Shown here: in pieces, positions 52,833 through 62,374 of the stretch | How positions within the stretch are numbered: position 1 is the first letter of the stretch | How the letters are laid out: the number at the start of each line of letters is the position of its first letter | Assembly (NCBI GenBank): GCA_963817755.1 | Contig: CAWFPB010000002.1 | Location: 806,001-870,000, forward strand | DNA: 64,000 nucleotides | Source of the DNA: Oleiagrimonas sp963817755 | GTDB lineage: Bacteria; Pseudomonadota; Gammaproteobacteria; Xanthomonadales; Rhodanobacteraceae | Reading direction: 5' to 3' | Made by a program: the position numbers and the translations under genes | Notes under the pieces: model-generated | What the model saw: the letters and a program-made list of their open reading frames with translations, nothing else | Database searches by the model: none | Told to the model about the DNA's origin: nothing

Positions 52833-53918
52833 ATGAGAAATATGCCTCCAGTTCGCCACGACACTCTAGCCGCACGCGCGACATTGGGCGATCTCGCCAG
52901 TCAGGTTTCGATCATCATCCCGGTCTACAACGGGGGAAAAGCGTTCCTTCACTGTATTCATGCTCTGGCTCGACTTGCCCCGGCGCCCCTTGAAATCCTG
53001 GTTGTCCTCGATGGCGTCGATGACGGCTCGGGTGAGGCGGCGCAAAAGCAGGGCGCGCGCGTGTTGTGTTTACCCGTACGCAGCGGTCCAGCCAGGGCAC
53101 GTAACTTTGGAGCTCGCGCCGCCAGGGGGCAGTTGCTATTTTTCCTGGATGCCGATGTTCTGGTGCCAGCTTCGGTTGTGGGACAGGTTGCCACTGCATT
53201 CCAGAATGATCCGGCGCTGTCCGCCCTGATCGGCTCTTACGACGACGCCCCGGGGGCGCCATCCTTCCTGTCGCAGTATCGCAATTTGTTGCACCACTAC
53301 GTACATCAACATTCCCCATCGCAGGTCCACACCTTCTGGGGTGCCTGTGGCGCAGTGCGAAGTGAGGTTTTTTTTGCGGTCGGTGGGTTTGACGAGTCGT
53401 ATGAAATCCCCGCCATTGAAGACGTGGAACTGGGTTACCGGGTGTCTGGCGCGGGCTACCGCATCAAATTGGACAGACGACTCCAAGTCAAACATCTCAA
53501 GCATTGGTCAGTGGGCGGCATGTTGCGTGCGGATGTTTTCAGCGTGCAATCCCTTGGTCTGATTGTTGCTTAGGGGTGGTGGGATACACTGGGAACTCAA
53601 CCTGGGTGCAAGTAGTCGAATCAGCGCCCTGTTGGCCTGGCTGTTGTCGGGATTCCTGCTGCTCAGCATTCTTCACCCAGTATTTTTACTCGGCGCCCTT
53701 GCCGGTGCTGTGGGGCTGACCGCGGTCAATTTCGGTTTGTACCGTTTTCTTTTCGACCGCAAGGGGTGGTGGTTTGCCGGCCGCGCCATGCCCTGGCACT
53801 GGCTGTATTACCTCTATGCCAGCGCTGCCTTTGCCTACGTATGGTTGTTCGAGCGTCATCGGGAACCTCGTTCACCTGGTCTCCTGGACCGAAAAGGCAA
53901 GGCAACGTGCATGAATGA
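52833..53918 (+). pseudogene. Glycosyltransferase family 2, frameshifted near 53535 and 53566
   Basis: A GT-A fold transferase: VSIIIPVYNGGKAFLHCIHA, VVLDGVDDGSGEAA, RNFGARAARGQLLFFLDADV (DXD), FWGACGAVRSEVFFAVGGFD and the catalytic EDVELGYRV. Adding one T in the run at 53535-53538 and one near 53566 restores AIPWSDLLLRGGGIHWELNL and a membrane-bound C-terminus (ALLAWLLSGFLLLSILHPVF). A further change near 53892 would let it end at a TGA overlapping the next ATG. It would add a sugar to a lipid-linked or surface glycan. Start at ATG 52833 (MRNMPPVRHDTLAARAT); 52743 is an alternative. Confidence 0.82.
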
Positions 53919-55396
53919 ACCGCGCAACGTCGTCATCGGTGCAGGCCGGGCCGGGCTGAGTGCGCCTACGAGCTGAGTCGGCTCGGCAGTTCGGCCCTGG
54001 TCGGAGGCCAGCGACGAGATGGGGGGGCTGGCGCGTACGGTCGACTACCGGGGCTATCGCTTTGATATCGGCGGTCACCTGTTTTTTTCCAAGCGCGAGG
54101 ATATCAATGCGTTGTGGCGTGAGGTGCTGGGAGAGGCTTTTTTGAGCGCCCACGCCTGTCGCGCATCCACTACCGAGGTCATTTTTTCGATTATCCGCTG
54201 CGCCCGCTCAATGCGCTGCAGGGGCTGATTTATGGGAGGCGCTTCGGGTACTGGGAAGCTATGCCTGTGCACATCTTGCACCGGGTAGGCGCGAGGATCG
54301 CAGCTTCGAGGACTGGGTCAGCCGCCGGTTCGGAAAACGCCTGTTCGAAATATTCTTCAAGACCTACACCGAGAAGGTCTGGGGCATGCCCTGCAGCGAA
54401 ATATCCGCCGACTGGGCGGCGCAGCGTATCCGCGACCTGTCCTGTCCAAGGCCGTGATCAACGCCTTTGGCGGGCATCGCGGCAGCAACGCGAAGGGCAT
54501 CAGCACCACATCGATCGAGCGTTTCCACTATCCCCGTTTCGGTCCGGGGATGATGTGGGAACACATGGCACAAGACATCCGCGAGAGCGGCAACCAGGTT
54601 CGTGCCCAGGTGAGGGTTGGCAGCCTGCGCCCCATCGCGGCCGGGTCCAACAGGTGATCGGAAGGGATCCCGACGGCAATCGCGTGGAGATCGCTACCGA
54701 TCACTGCATTTCCTCCATGGCCCTGCGCGATCTCGTCCTGTCCCTGGATCCACCACCTCCGGATGCGGTCTTGAGGGCGGCGCACTCGCTGCGATACCGG
54801 GATTTCCTCAGCGTGGTGCTGATCGTCAACCAGTCGGACATGTTCCCGGACAACTGGATCTACATCCACTCACCTGAGGTTAGGCTGGGGCGTATCCAGA
54901 ACTACAAGAACTGGAGTCCACACATGGTGCCGGACCCGGCAACGACTGCGCTGGGACTGGAATATTTCCTCTGGGACCGTGATCCGGAGTGGAGCTGGTC
55001 CGATGAACGCCTGATTCAGATGGGCATACGTGAATGCGAGACGCTGGGGCTGGTCCGTCCCGAGGATGTCCTGGAAGGCACCGTGGTGCGGGCCGAAATG
55101 GCCTACCCCATCTATGACCATGAATACCAGCATCACGTGGTCGGATTCGCGACTACCTGTCGCAATTCACGAACCTGCAGACCATCGGCCGCAATGGCCT
55201 GCACCGCTACAACAACATGGACCACTCCATGCTGACCGGGTTGTATGCGGCGCGCAATGTCGTGGGGGAAGGAGAGCGGGGTGACGTCTGGTCGGTGAAC
55301 GCCGACAAGTCATATCACGAAACCGGCGGGGATCAAGGCGACACCGATGCCTTGCCCGACCGCTCCGTGCCGATGCCCCGGGGAAGCACGAAATAG
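53911..55396 (+). pseudogene. FAD/NAD(P)-dependent oxidoreductase (UDP-galactopyranose mutase / desaturase-like), many frameshifts
   Basis: Fragments in three frames line up to one flavoprotein: NVVIGAGRAGLSA (FAD-binding), YELSRLGSSALV, EMGGLARTVDYRGYRFDIGG followed by HLFFSKREDI, RIHYRGHFFDYPLRPLNALQ, SFEDWVSRRFGKRLFEIFFK, YTEKVWGMPCSEISADWAAQ, FHYPRFGPGMMWEHMAQDI, then a long intact block (SMALRDLVLSLDPPPPDAVL to AEMAYPIYDHEY), and LQTIGRNGLHRYNNMDHSML with GLYAARNVVGEG, the family's C-terminal FAD site. At least six one-base breaks (53960-55155) and no clear nonsense codon. The wild-type length is about 495. Members act in polysaccharide clusters as sugar-ring mutases or related oxidoreductases; the exact reaction is uncertain. 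Confidence 0.8.
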
Positions 55397-55414
55397 CCCG
55401 GGTTCGATGGGCCA

Positions 55415-56197
55415 TCAGGCGTGCGTGCAGACCACCAGCATCGCCGGGTCCCAGTGCCAGCCGATGACCGAGCTGCTGATCCGGCTTGCCCAATAGCCCG
55501 CAAGCCGTTTTCTTCTTCGGGAAACATGGACGTCGTCGACACCGAACCTCAGCACCCTGAATCCGAACAACTTCTCCAGTGAGCGCTTGAGCGTGCCTGG
55601 AGTGAAATGGACCAGGTGTATTTCCTTGCCGGATGCAGCCTTGAAGGGATGGATGTGCTCGGCGAGGGTTTGAACAGCGGAGCTTCGTTCGGTACGCAAT
55701 ACGAGCAGGCATCGGGCTTGAGCAATTGCGAGTTGTTTCAGCACTCGCCGGATGGGGCATGTGCTAACACGTGCACAGGGTGATGACATCGAATTGCTGA
55801 TGTTCAAACCGTTCATCGAAGATGCTTCCACGTGGACGGTATGTCGCGTTGAGGGCATAGGCAGCGCTAGTGTGCGCTATCTCGGTGCTCGACTCGAAGT
55901 CTGCTGGCGAAATCAAGAAAATATCTGTTCCGGTCCACATCAGCAGTGAGCGGACGTTCGGCAAGACCGTATCAGCTCATATCGCTTGGCCACAGGTGAG
56001 CGCGCAGATCCAGTTCTGCTGCAGCTCTGGAATGTCTCACCGATATAGCATGCCGATCTGTTGCTGGTGGGGCGGGGATTGCGGAAGGTGGTCGCATCGG
56101 TGGCACTGGCACAAGTCGGTTATGGAAACGCGTGAATTCTGTGTGGCACAGATGGGGCAATCATCGATCGTTCGTTGAGTGCTAAAGGTTCTGACAT
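55415..56197 (-). pseudogene. Class I SAM-dependent methyltransferase with zinc-ribbon N-terminus, degenerate
   Basis: Leftward pieces in changing frames: MSEPLALNERSM, then CPICATQNSRVSITDLCQCH followed by RCDHLPQSPP (paired Cys, zinc-ribbon-like), MLYRDIPE, YFLDFASRLRVEHRD, then GSIFDERFEHQQFDVITLC (motif II/III), LAHAPS, VLKQLAIAQARCLLVLRTER and the C-terminal HLVHFTPGTLKRSLEKLFGF. This is the layout of methyltransferases found in glycan clusters. The SAM glycine motif reads like LLDVDRNRYFLDF rather than DVGxGxG, and there are several frame breaks, so it is probably truly inactive. Convergent with the flavoprotein. Confidence 0.6.
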
Positions 56198-56339
56198 GAC
56201 AAACTCCGCGACCACACTATCTTCGCACTGCAGCATGATCATCAGATGTCGGGCTGATTGGGCAAAGATCTGAATGCTAGGCTGTGCAAGTATAGAATCC
56301 CGTATCATCTGATGGGCTATCGAGGATTCCACTTGCGCA

Positions 56340-56660
56340 GCGAACGATACGGTTTTTGCGGCACCCGCGATTTGAAAAAGGCGGACTGCTGATTGTGGTT
56401 ACACCGGACATTTTTTCGGCGATAGCTATGTTCAGCCTGGATCTGGATGAAACACTCGGTTGCCGTCACTGTATTTCACCTCTGACAGGTCGCTGTTGGA
56501 GCGGGCTGATGCTGTTGGTTTATGCGCTGTCGCTGCATCGATCCCGCTGGCTGCAAGAAAGCGCAAGGGGCAGAAGTGGATTGGCGAGCATGGAAAGCGA
56601 TGTGAACTATCCGATCCTGCGCAACTGCTGCTTTTCGGAAGTTCGATTTGATCATGAGTT
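56340..56660 (+). pseudogene. Methyltransferase-like fragment, degenerate
   Basis: HPRFEKGGLLIVVTPDIF resembles the post-motif III strand of class I methyltransferases (K-x-G-G-x-L-x-V-x-T-P), and in another frame YFTSDRSLLERADAVGL resembles the following F-T/S-x-x-S-L-x-x-L-L-E-x-A-G-F helix. Upstream motifs are not recognisable. The stretch 56661-56966 shows nothing that I can assign. Confidence 0.4.
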
Positions 56661-56966
56661 ACTGGCTCGATTCGACATCCGGCGCCTATCTGATTGGCAC
56701 GAATACGGCGACTTCTGAGCCCGCAGCTTTCGAGACAAGGTGCTCAGCGGCGCCCGTTGGCTTCATCGCATCAACCGGTCGGGAACGAAACTGCTACGTA
56801 AGGCATGATGCGCACATCCGATCCACAGCTACGGCTGTTGCTGAACAACTGCTCGCCGAGGACTTCGTGACGCGCGACAAGGGATGGGCCGCGGGGGCTG
56901 GGGATGGAGTTAGGGATACCATCCGGAACTACAAGTTCTACTGGCGTTGAGAATTCACGCACCACT

Positions 56967-57110
56967 GACTATGTGACTGAACGGGTCTTTCATGCTCTCG
57001 CTGAGGGGACGGTACTGGTTACTGTGGTGCGCAACATCTGCGAGTTCATGCTGGCGACGACGCAGTATCTGTGCTGATGACTTCGCGGGACTGGAGGAAC
57101 TCGTTCGCAT
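56967..57110 (+). pseudogene. Possible CgeB-type glycosyltransferase C-terminal fragment
   Basis: DYVTERVFHALAEGTVLVT followed, after a frame change, by DDFAGLEELVR resembles the C-terminal donor-binding region of CgeB/GT4-like glycosyltransferases (R-x-F-E/H-A-L-A-x-G-x-x-L-V-T). Only about 45 residues are recognisable. The interval from 57111 to 57321 has no assignable gene. Confidence 0.35.
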
Positions 57111-57321
57111 CTGCATCACCTGAGTGAAGCACCGGGAGAGTACAACTGACACCTGGCTGGAAGCGACGCCGCTGCTGGAGCGCTTAAGCGCTGGTAATGT
57201 CGCTAGCATCGATCCACGGCTCAGGATGGCGGTAAGCTTGCGCATGATTGTGGACTGGAATGTCATTGTGGCGGAAGGCTTCGAATGCGCTGGAACGCTG
57301 AGCCGGGGTAGTATCGGGCTG

Positions 57322-58392
57322 ATGCTGCACGTCTACTGCGACTATTTCGGGAACACCGGCTGGGCCGCATGCACAGGGGTTCTTGGACAGCTACGCTGGC
57401 ATGTGATATCGGACTGTTCTCATGGAACACGCTGCGGATGGCCCGGGGTTGAGCGACGAGGTCGGCGGGATGCAGGCGAGGGCGAGAGAGCATCCCGTTC
57501 GCGTCGCGCTGGGGATTGGCCCGATCGAGCGCATGGCGACCCTGGCGGGCGAGGTGCGGATCGCCTTCGTTGTCTGGGAGACCACGCGTTTGCCCGCGCG
57601 AAGCTGAAGATACTTCGCACCATGGACCAGGTATGGACGCCCTCGCGCTGGGGGCGTGAGCAGTTGATCGCCAACGGCCTTCCAGCGGAGCGGATCAGGG
57701 TGGTCCCGGAAGGGGTGGATGCCGACCGGTTCGCTCCGCAGCCCGCTGCGCGACCGGAAGACGATCACACCTTGGGGATGCTATGCGTAGGAAAATGGGA
57801 AAAGCGCAAGGGCATAGACGACTTGGTCAGCGCTTTCTGTCGGGCGTTTTCGAGCGGCGAGGACGTGGAGTTGGTGCTTGCCTGCCACAACCCCTATTTG
57901 AAGGACTTCGATGCACGTCAGGCGCTCGACAGGTTGTGCGGCCGGGATACGCCGCGCATCCGCCTGTGGGCTCCTGGCGACGATCGGGCACTGGTCCAGC
58001 TGTACAACCGGGCCGACGTGTTTGTCCTGCCGACCAGGGCGGAAGGCTGGGGCCTGCCGATCATCGAGGCGATGGCCTGCGGGCTTCCGGTGATCGTGAC
58101 CGATTACAGCGCCCAGCGTGATTACGTGACGCCCGACTGCGGTTACCCGATACCGGTCAAGCGGATGGCTCGGGTCCACGATCCCGTGTTCTACCGCGGG
58201 CTGGGTCACGGCAGATGGGCGCAGCCCGACCGCAAGGAGCTGCAATTGCTCTTGCGCAAGGCCTACGAACAGCGCGATGAACTTCGGCGCAAAGGAGCCG
58301 CGGCGCGCCAGCAGGTTGTTGGCGGCTGGACCTGGCAGCATGCTGCCGCCAAGGCCGTCGCCATTCTGGACGAGGCGGGCTGGCTGCGTTGA
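57322..58392 (+). pseudogene. Glycosyltransferase family 4, frameshifted between 57370 and 57610
   Basis: The start MLHVYCDYFGNTGWAA at ATG 57322 is the donor-side glycine loop of GT4 enzymes. The frame then breaks near 57380-57400 and again near 57590, with GLSDEVGGMQARAREHPVRV and EVRIAFVVWETTRLPAR in other frames. From 57600 it is intact: MDQVWTPSRWGREQLIANGL, RVVPEGVDADRFAP, GMLCVGKWEKRKGIDDLVSA and the acceptor/donor motif VFVLPTRAEGWGLPIIEAMA followed by CGLPVIV (E-x7-E). The corrected length is about 356. It retains all landmark residues, so it may be functional in reality. Confidence 0.82.
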
Positions 58393-58454
58393 CCCGTGGC
58401 CAGCGGGACGACAAGTCCGTTGCCGGCGTGCGTCGCCGTGGCGCTTTGGGTCCG

Positions 58455-59315
58455 TCAGCGCCTGGCGCGCCTTGCCGAAAGCATGCCCCACTGGAACGCC
58501 AGCAGTCCTGTCGACAGGCTTGCCAGCAACGCCATCGATCGGATGGGGCCGTATTGCTGCCTACGCATGCAGGTGCGCATCACATCAAGCTTCATGCGCA
58601 AATCCAGGGTCCGGTAATCACTCACCGCCTGGTAATCGGCCGAGTAACGGCCACTCTCGAACAGCTTGCCCAGGCAGGCGCGGTATCGGGTGACCTCGCG
58701 ATGGATCACCCGGGCGTCGGGTTGATGAACCACCCGGCTTTCCGGGAATGCCATGAGCAGCCGGTGGATGATTTCGGTATCCCCCACGATCGGCATGGCC
58801 TCGAACAGTCCAACCCGCTCGAACACGCTTGCCCGGATCAACATGTTTCCGGCATGGCCATACAGGTAGTGACGCGTGCCTGAAGCGAGCAACCAGGCCG
58901 TCTTGGCGTTGTAGTAGTCCTCATGGCAGCGCAGCAGCAGGGACACGTCTTCCGGATAGCACAGGTCGCCCAGCACGATGTCGGCCTGCTCGCGCTCTGC
59001 CGACAGGCACAGGTTCTCCAGCCAGGCGTCATCGGTCGGGATGCAGTCGGCATCGGTCAGTACGATCAAGTGTCCACGGGCCGCACGGATACCCCGGTTG
59101 CGAGCCAGGTAGGGATCCTTTTGCGGTTCATGCAGGAGGGTGACATCCGGACAGGCCTGGAGCAGTTCCAGCGAACCGTCGGTCGAGCCATTGTCGACAA
59201 AGATCAGCTCGACCTTGAGGTCGGCGCCGGTTTGCTGCGCCAACAGGGCCTCGACACATTTGCCGAGGTAAGTCCTTTCGTTGAGAACCGGCACCACCAC
59301 CGACACCGTCAACAT
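58455..59315 (-). CDS. Glycosyltransferase family 2
   Basis: A 286-residue GT-A transferase (MLTVSVVVPVLNERTYLGKC; FVDNGSTDGSLELLQA; ARNRGIRAARGHLIVLTDAD with the DXD; IVGDTEIIHRLLMAFPESRV). A C-terminal hydrophobic stretch (MALLASLSTGLLAFQWGML) may tether it to the membrane. An ATG at 59345 would add ten residues. It is divergent from the next glycosyltransferase and reads against the rest of the cluster. Confidence 0.88.
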   Translation of the reverse strand: MLTVSVVVPVLNERTYLGKCVEALLAQQTGADLKVELIFVDNGSTDGSLELLQACPDVTLLHEPQKDPYLARNRGIRAARGHLIVLTDADCIPTDDAWLENLCLSAEREQADIVLGDLCYPEDVSLLLRCHEDYYNAKTAWLLASGTRHYLYGHAGNMLIRASVFERVGLFEAMPIVGDTEIIHRLLMAFPESRVVHQPDARVIHREVTRYRACLGKLFESGRYSADYQAVSDYRTLDLRMKLDVMRTCMRRQQYGPIRSMALLASLSTGLLAFQWGMLSARRARR

Positions 59316-59460
59316 GATCTGATCCAACCGTCCCGAAAAGCTCATCCACCACGCATATTGCCGATTCCCCGGCCGATGAACCAGTGCATGTCATTGCCCC
59401 GGCGCGAGCCTGCAGTTATTTTGGAGCGGTCATCCGCCACGCGCCGTGTGCACGCTTTAC

Positions 59461-60693
59461 ATGAGCAGACCTTCCCTGCTGTTCATCAGTCCGATCACAC
59501 CCGCTGCAAACGGCAATGGTCTTGCCATGCGTGCCGCAGCCTGCCTGAAGGCCCTGAGCGTGCATTGCGACATCCATCTGCTTGTGGTCCCGGTGGCCGA
59601 CCCTGATGGTGAGCGACACCCCGACGACTGGGATGCACATTGCACGTCGGCGCGTCTGGTCGCGATGCCGCGGGTGGAACGTGCGCTGGCCGGTGCCAGG
59701 AGCCGCATGACGGCCTTTCGTGCCGACAGCGCAATGCGCCTTCCACTGGAGAAGGCGATGGCAAGCCGGCGGATGGTCGGCAAGGCTTTCCGGTGCTTCT
59801 CCAGCAGGACTTTCGACCGGATCTTCGTCTTTCGCGCCTACATGGTGCCGTTTGCCCAGCCGTACATCGACGCCAACCCACGGGCCGTCCGGCACCTCGA
59901 CCTGGACGACATCGAGTCGCTGACACGACAGCGACTGGCCGATCTTCATGCCTCCAACGGCAACGCCGACCTGGCCCGGCGCCTCGAAGGCGAGGCGGCC
60001 CATTACCGGACATATGAGCGCGACATCACGCCGGAATTCGACAGTGTGTCGGTCTGTTCTCTTCGCGACAGAGACCGGTTGAGCGCCCGGCTGGGACTGG
60101 CGAACCTGGAGGTACTGCAGAACATCATCGGAGGCATCGGCGCATACCATCCGCCACCGGAGCGGCCACCCTTCAATTTCCTGTTTGTCGGCAACCTGGG
60201 ATATTTCCCGAACCAGGATGCGATCCGATTCTTCATGGCGCAAATCCTGCCACGCATTCGCGCCGGCACCGACGTACCGGTCAGGTTCACACTCGTGGGT
60301 TCCGGTGACGCCACCTGGGCCAGGGAGATGGCCGCTGCCGGCTGCGACATCGTCGGCTGGGTGGAAGACCTTGCTGCATACTACCGGGCGGCTCACGCAG
60401 TGGTCGTGCCGTTGCGTGCCGGTGGTGGCACCCGGATCAAGATACTCGAGGCTTTCAGCCAACATCGCCCGGTGGTTTCAACCGGCATCGGTGCCGAAGG
60501 CCTGGATGTCAGGCAAGAACGCGAGCTGCTACTCGCCGATACCCCCGATGACTTTGCCGCACAGTGCCTGCGCCTGATCCATGACACCGAGCTGTCCGCA
60601 AGCCTGACGGGCCGCGCGGCAAGACTGCTGGACGAGCGCTACACCGGGGTGGCGCTCGATTCCGTTCTGGCCCGTGTATTGAGGATCCCCTGA
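59461..60693 (+). CDS. Glycosyltransferase family 4
   Basis: A 410-residue GT-B transferase. The N-terminal acceptor domain (LLFISPITPAANGNGLAMRA) contains a linker HLDLDDIESLTRQRL. The donor domain has FLFVGNLGYFPNQDAIRFFM, FTLVGSGDA, IVGWVEDLAAYYRAAHAVVV and PLRAGGGTRIKILEAFSQHR, the family's phosphate-binding loop and catalytic glutamate. Three bases separate it from the next gene, so they form an operon. Confidence 0.9.
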   Translation: MSRPSLLFISPITPAANGNGLAMRAAACLKALSVHCDIHLLVVPVADPDGERHPDDWDAHCTSARLVAMPRVERALAGARSRMTAFRADSAMRLPLEKAMASRRMVGKAFRCFSSRTFDRIFVFRAYMVPFAQPYIDANPRAVRHLDLDDIESLTRQRLADLHASNGNADLARRLEGEAAHYRTYERDITPEFDSVSVCSLRDRDRLSARLGLANLEVLQNIIGGIGAYHPPPERPPFNFLFVGNLGYFPNQDAIRFFMAQILPRIRAGTDVPVRFTLVGSGDATWAREMAAAGCDIVGWVEDLAAYYRAAHAVVVPLRAGGGTRIKILEAFSQHRPVVSTGIGAEGLDVRQERELLLADTPDDFAAQCLRLIHDTELSASLTGRAARLLDERYTGVALDSVLARVLRIP

Positions 60694-60696
60694 GGC

Positions 60697-61554
60697 ATGC
60701 CCGCAAAACGCATCCCCAACCAGTATCACTTCGTGTTCGGGCTCAAGCCCCAGCGCCGGCCGTTCCACCTTGCGCACTACCTGTGCCTATCCTCCTGCCT
60801 GGAGGTCAATCGGCCGGAACGGGTGTTTTTCCACTATGACAACGAGCCCCACGGGCGCCTGTGGGACCTGATCAAGGAGCGGCTCACCCTGGTCAAGGTC
60901 GAGCCGAACGACTTCGTCGCCGGATACGAGTACCAGGACGCCTTCATCGGCAAGTTCCGCTATGCACACCATTCGGACTTCATCCGGCTGGAGGCGCTGC
61001 GCACGCACGGCGGCGTCTACGCGGACATGGACACACTGTTCGTCAATCCCCTGCCTGATCATCTATGGCAGCAGCCCTGCGTCATGGGGCGCGAGGACGA
61101 CGTCTATTGCCAGGAAACCGACAGTTTCAGGAAGTCGCTGTGCAACGCGGTCATCCTGTCCGAGCCGAACGGCCGCTTCGTCGACACCTGGCTGAACCGC
61201 TCCAGGGAAGCGTTCAACGGGACCTGGAGCAACCATTCGACGCTGCTGCCCTACGAATTGAGTATCCGGCATCCGGACTGGTTGCATGTTGAGCCGGTAC
61301 GTTCCTTTTTCCATCATGGCCCGTCCCGGGAGGGCATTGAGACCTTGTTCCGCCGCCGTGACGATGACTTCGAGGGCATCTACAGCATGCACCTTTGGAG
61401 CCACCTGTGGTGGTCCTGGCGGCGCAGGGATTTTTCGCGTTTCAGCGCCCTGCAACTGACCGAACGCTATGTTCGCAAGGCCGAGACCACCTTTGCCCTG
61501 GCGGCCAGGCCTTTTCTTCCGCCAAAAAAGAAAACCTTGTTCGGGCCGCGCTGA
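60697..61554 (+). CDS. DXD-type glycosyltransferase (Gly_transf_sug / GT32-like)
   Basis: A 285-residue protein starting MPAKRIPNQYHFVFGLKPQR. It holds the family core YAHHSDFIRLEALRTHGGVY followed by ADMDTLFVNPL, where D-x-D binds the metal and nucleotide sugar. The C-terminal 60 residues are basic and aromatic (HLWSHLWWSWRRRDFSRF). Likely adds one sugar to the surface glycan built by this cluster. Confidence 0.85.
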   Translation: MPAKRIPNQYHFVFGLKPQRRPFHLAHYLCLSSCLEVNRPERVFFHYDNEPHGRLWDLIKERLTLVKVEPNDFVAGYEYQDAFIGKFRYAHHSDFIRLEALRTHGGVYADMDTLFVNPLPDHLWQQPCVMGREDDVYCQETDSFRKSLCNAVILSEPNGRFVDTWLNRSREAFNGTWSNHSTLLPYELSIRHPDWLHVEPVRSFFHHGPSREGIETLFRRRDDDFEGIYSMHLWSHLWWSWRRRDFSRFSALQLTERYVRKAETTFALAARPFLPPKKKTLFGPR

Positions 61555-61614
61555 TGCACTTGCCGCTTGATGTACCCACCTGCTTGCTGGATCGAGCATG
61601 TCCGGAGCATCCGG

Positions 61615-62337
61615 ATGCTGGGTGAACTTGTTGCCCGGCTGCTCGGGCGATTCGGTTATTCGCTGCAACGCCAGCCACAAGGGTGGTTGCCGGGGCGCAC
61701 CTACTGGGATACCGCCTATCTGAAACGGCTCGGCTTCCATCCGGCGACACTTGTCGACGTCGGCGTGGCCTATGGGACACCGACCCGGGAATGCCACTCA
61801 CTGTATGAAGCCTTTCCGGATGCCCGGTTGGTCCTGATGGAGCCGTTGCGGGAGTTCGACCCCCATGTCGAGACAATTCTGGCACGGCACCCGGGCATCC
61901 ATGTTCCGGCCGCTGCAGGTGCCCGGGAAGGACATATCGACATCGATCTGCATCCGGTATGGCTGGAACGCAGTTCTCTTTACCCGCGTCACTCGATCGA
62001 GGACACCGGAGGGATTCCGGAGCAACGCCAGGTCCCGGTGACAACACTCGATCGCGTGATGGCCGAGCACGGTTTGCAGGGCCCCTTCGGCATCAAGATC
62101 GACGCCGAGGGTTGTGAAATCGATGTGCTTGAAGGGGCCGGGAGGATGCTTGAGGACACTGAGTTCGTGATCGCGGAGGTGGCGGTCACGAATCGATTCC
62201 GCGACGGCTATACGTTTGCCGAGTTTGTCGCCTACATGGACCGCCGCGGATTCGATCTGTGCGATCTGCTCGACATCGGCCGGGCCGACAATTCCATCGT
62301 CACCTTTGTCGACGGGGTGTTCAGGAAGCGTGCCTGA
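61615..62337 (+). CDS. FkbM-family methyltransferase
   Basis: A 240-residue SAM-dependent methyltransferase. The SAM loop is TLVDVGVAYGTPT, then LVLMEPLREFDPHVETIL, the FkbM domain centre VPVTTLDRVM followed by GPFGIKIDAEGCEIDVLEGA, and FVIAEVAV. It would O-methylate a sugar hydroxyl. The ATG at 61615 (MLGELVARLLGRFGYSLQRQ) has CGGAG nine bases upstream; an ATG at 61570 is an alternative. Sixty bases after the previous gene. Confidence 0.87.
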   Translation: MLGELVARLLGRFGYSLQRQPQGWLPGRTYWDTAYLKRLGFHPATLVDVGVAYGTPTRECHSLYEAFPDARLVLMEPLREFDPHVETILARHPGIHVPAAAGAREGHIDIDLHPVWLERSSLYPRHSIEDTGGIPEQRQVPVTTLDRVMAEHGLQGPFGIKIDAEGCEIDVLEGAGRMLEDTEFVIAEVAVTNRFRDGYTFAEFVAYMDRRGFDLCDLLDIGRADNSIVTFVDGVFRKRA

Positions 62338-62374
62338 ATGGAGGTCTGCGCACGTGTGCGGTGTGCGCAGCTTC

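Noticed and set aside
57124..57321. An N-terminal extension of the GT4 gene upstream of 57322.
   Set aside because: The conserved GT4 start MLHVYCDYFGNTGWA is at 57322; the upstream part has no family sequence.
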